Origin: Dromaius novaehollandiae
Taxonomy: Eukaryota > Chordata > Aves > Casuariiformes > Dromaiidae
Assembly: GCF_036370855.1 (NCBI RefSeq)
Contig: NC_088117.1
Coordinates: 3,472,001-3,536,000 of the forward strand
Length of the DNA stretch: 64,000 bases
Direction: 5' to 3'
In this document: piece after piece, positions 63,264 to 64,000 of the stretch
How the letters are laid out: every line of letters starts with the position of its first letter
Numbering within the stretch: position 1 is the stretch's first letter
Program-made: the position numbers and the translations under genes
The notes under the pieces: generated by a model
Seen by the model: only the letters and a program-made list of their open reading frames with translations
Told to the model about the DNA's origin: nothing
Databases searched by the model: none

Positions 63264-63566
63264 CTGCAGAACAGACAGGGTGAGATTCATTTACAGAATG
63301 ATCCACATGACGTGTGCTGATCTCTGCGTGTGGGTTTGCAACATTCACTCACTTCAGCTGCCTCATGCTGGCAGTTGCTCCCAAGTAGAGAGGCGTTTGG
63401 CTGTGCTGCTCTGCTGGGATCTCTCTCTGGGCCCAGTGCAAGCATGGCTTCAAACTCTTCCCTACTTTCTGAGAATCTGAGTAGTTGGAGACTCCAGGAC
63501 CTAAGGATTAGGGGAAAGAATGAAATATCCTATGGGAACATGTGGGAGAAAGGTGAGAGCAGTTAC

Positions 63567-63608
63567 CAAAGAAATTAAGCATGCCCCGAAGGACAGCAAA
63601 GACACGAC
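63567..63608 (-). CDS. Candidate 42-bp exon of the NTPDase-like gene
   Basis: Acceptor gcctgtgacag, donor GTAACT. It reads RVFAVLRGMLNFF and joins in frame to the 28-bp candidate. I see no similarity to known ENTPD sequence. Confidence 0.2.
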
Positions 63609-64000
63609 CTGTCACAGGCAGAACAAAGGAGTTATTTCAGTGGACTAGTAGCCATTCTGCTAAAACACGGCACTGGGAGCAAAACAGCAAATATATGTAA
63701 ATCCTAAATCACACTCTGAGAATTCTAGCTGTGCTGCTAAGATATCCTATAGATGACTGCATATGACAGCTCTTACAGCTGAGGCTGTCTCAACCCACAG
63801 AAGTGTGGCTTTCACCACAGTAAAAGATAAGCAAAAGGACATACTGACATAGAGATGAAACTTGTGCATCAGCTGCCTCTTACAGCCACTTCCTCATGTG
63901 TTGGCAGAGGTGGTTTCTGAACCCCATGCCTGCAAACAGGGTGCCTCTGCTCTAGAGGAAGCTGATACTGCATTGAGAGGAGCTGTGTGCAAGTTCTGAC

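Larger units (their letters stand above)
62572..64000. other. Probable upstream intron of the NTPDase-like gene
   Basis: No LGATAGMRLL (ACR3) block or upstream ENTPD motif is visible on the minus strand. Only two very short candidate exons (63236-63263 and 63567-63608) fit by phase; they are listed separately. Confidence 0.4.

Overview
This is a 64 kb piece of vertebrate nuclear DNA carrying intron-rich genes. It most likely comes from a sauropsid, and a bird or other archosaur fits best. The reasons are several decayed CR1 LINE copies, a class IVb beta-tubulin with an EEEAEEEAE-type tail, and the gene order. Nothing is bacterial or viral. The gene content (CIMIP2A/FAM166A beside TUBB4B, with an NTPDase gene close by) resembles human 9q34.3. 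All assignments come from reading translations and splice sites by eye; no database search was possible.

Layout. (1) 1-3040: no recognisable gene; the right-hand part is a degenerate DIRS-like (tyrosine-recombinase) retrotransposon ending in an imperfect hairpin. (2) 3043-23376, plus strand: thirteen phase-consistent exons of a discoidin-domain receptor tyrosine kinase. They run from the end of the discoidin domain to the stop codon; the exons for the signal peptide and most of the discoidin domain lie left of the window. The protein mixes DDR1-like and DDR2-like features and looks like a third DDR paralogue. One intron holds a partial duplicate of a kinase exon. (3) 27563-43104, plus strand: seven exons of CIMIP2A, a ciliary microtubule inner protein. 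(4) 45204-43233, minus strand: a complete four-exon TUBB4B, tail-to-tail with CIMIP2A (128 bp between stop codons), with a TATA box, five CCAAT boxes and a CpG island. (5) 46.3-55.8 kb: intergenic, with old repeats. (6) 62571-55877, minus strand: the 3' part of an NTPDase-family gene closest to ENTPD2 by eye. Its frame is intact, but conserved nucleotide-binding residues are substituted.

How the parts relate. TUBB4B carries the axonemal EGEFEEE tail motif, and CIMIP2A belongs to a family that binds inside axonemal doublet microtubules. RFX-type X-box-like sites lie at the CIMIP2A start and upstream of TUBB4B, so the pair may be a small ciliary module. In mammals DDR1 sits near the beta-tubulin gene TUBB in the MHC class I region. 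A DDR gene near TUBB4B in a 9q34-like setting is therefore what an extra MHC-paralogon DDR copy, kept here and absent from mammals, would look like.

The points most worth a second look are the third-DDR hypothesis, the catalytically eroded NTPDase-like gene, the intragenic kinase-exon duplicate, and the DIRS relic abutting a DDR splice acceptor.
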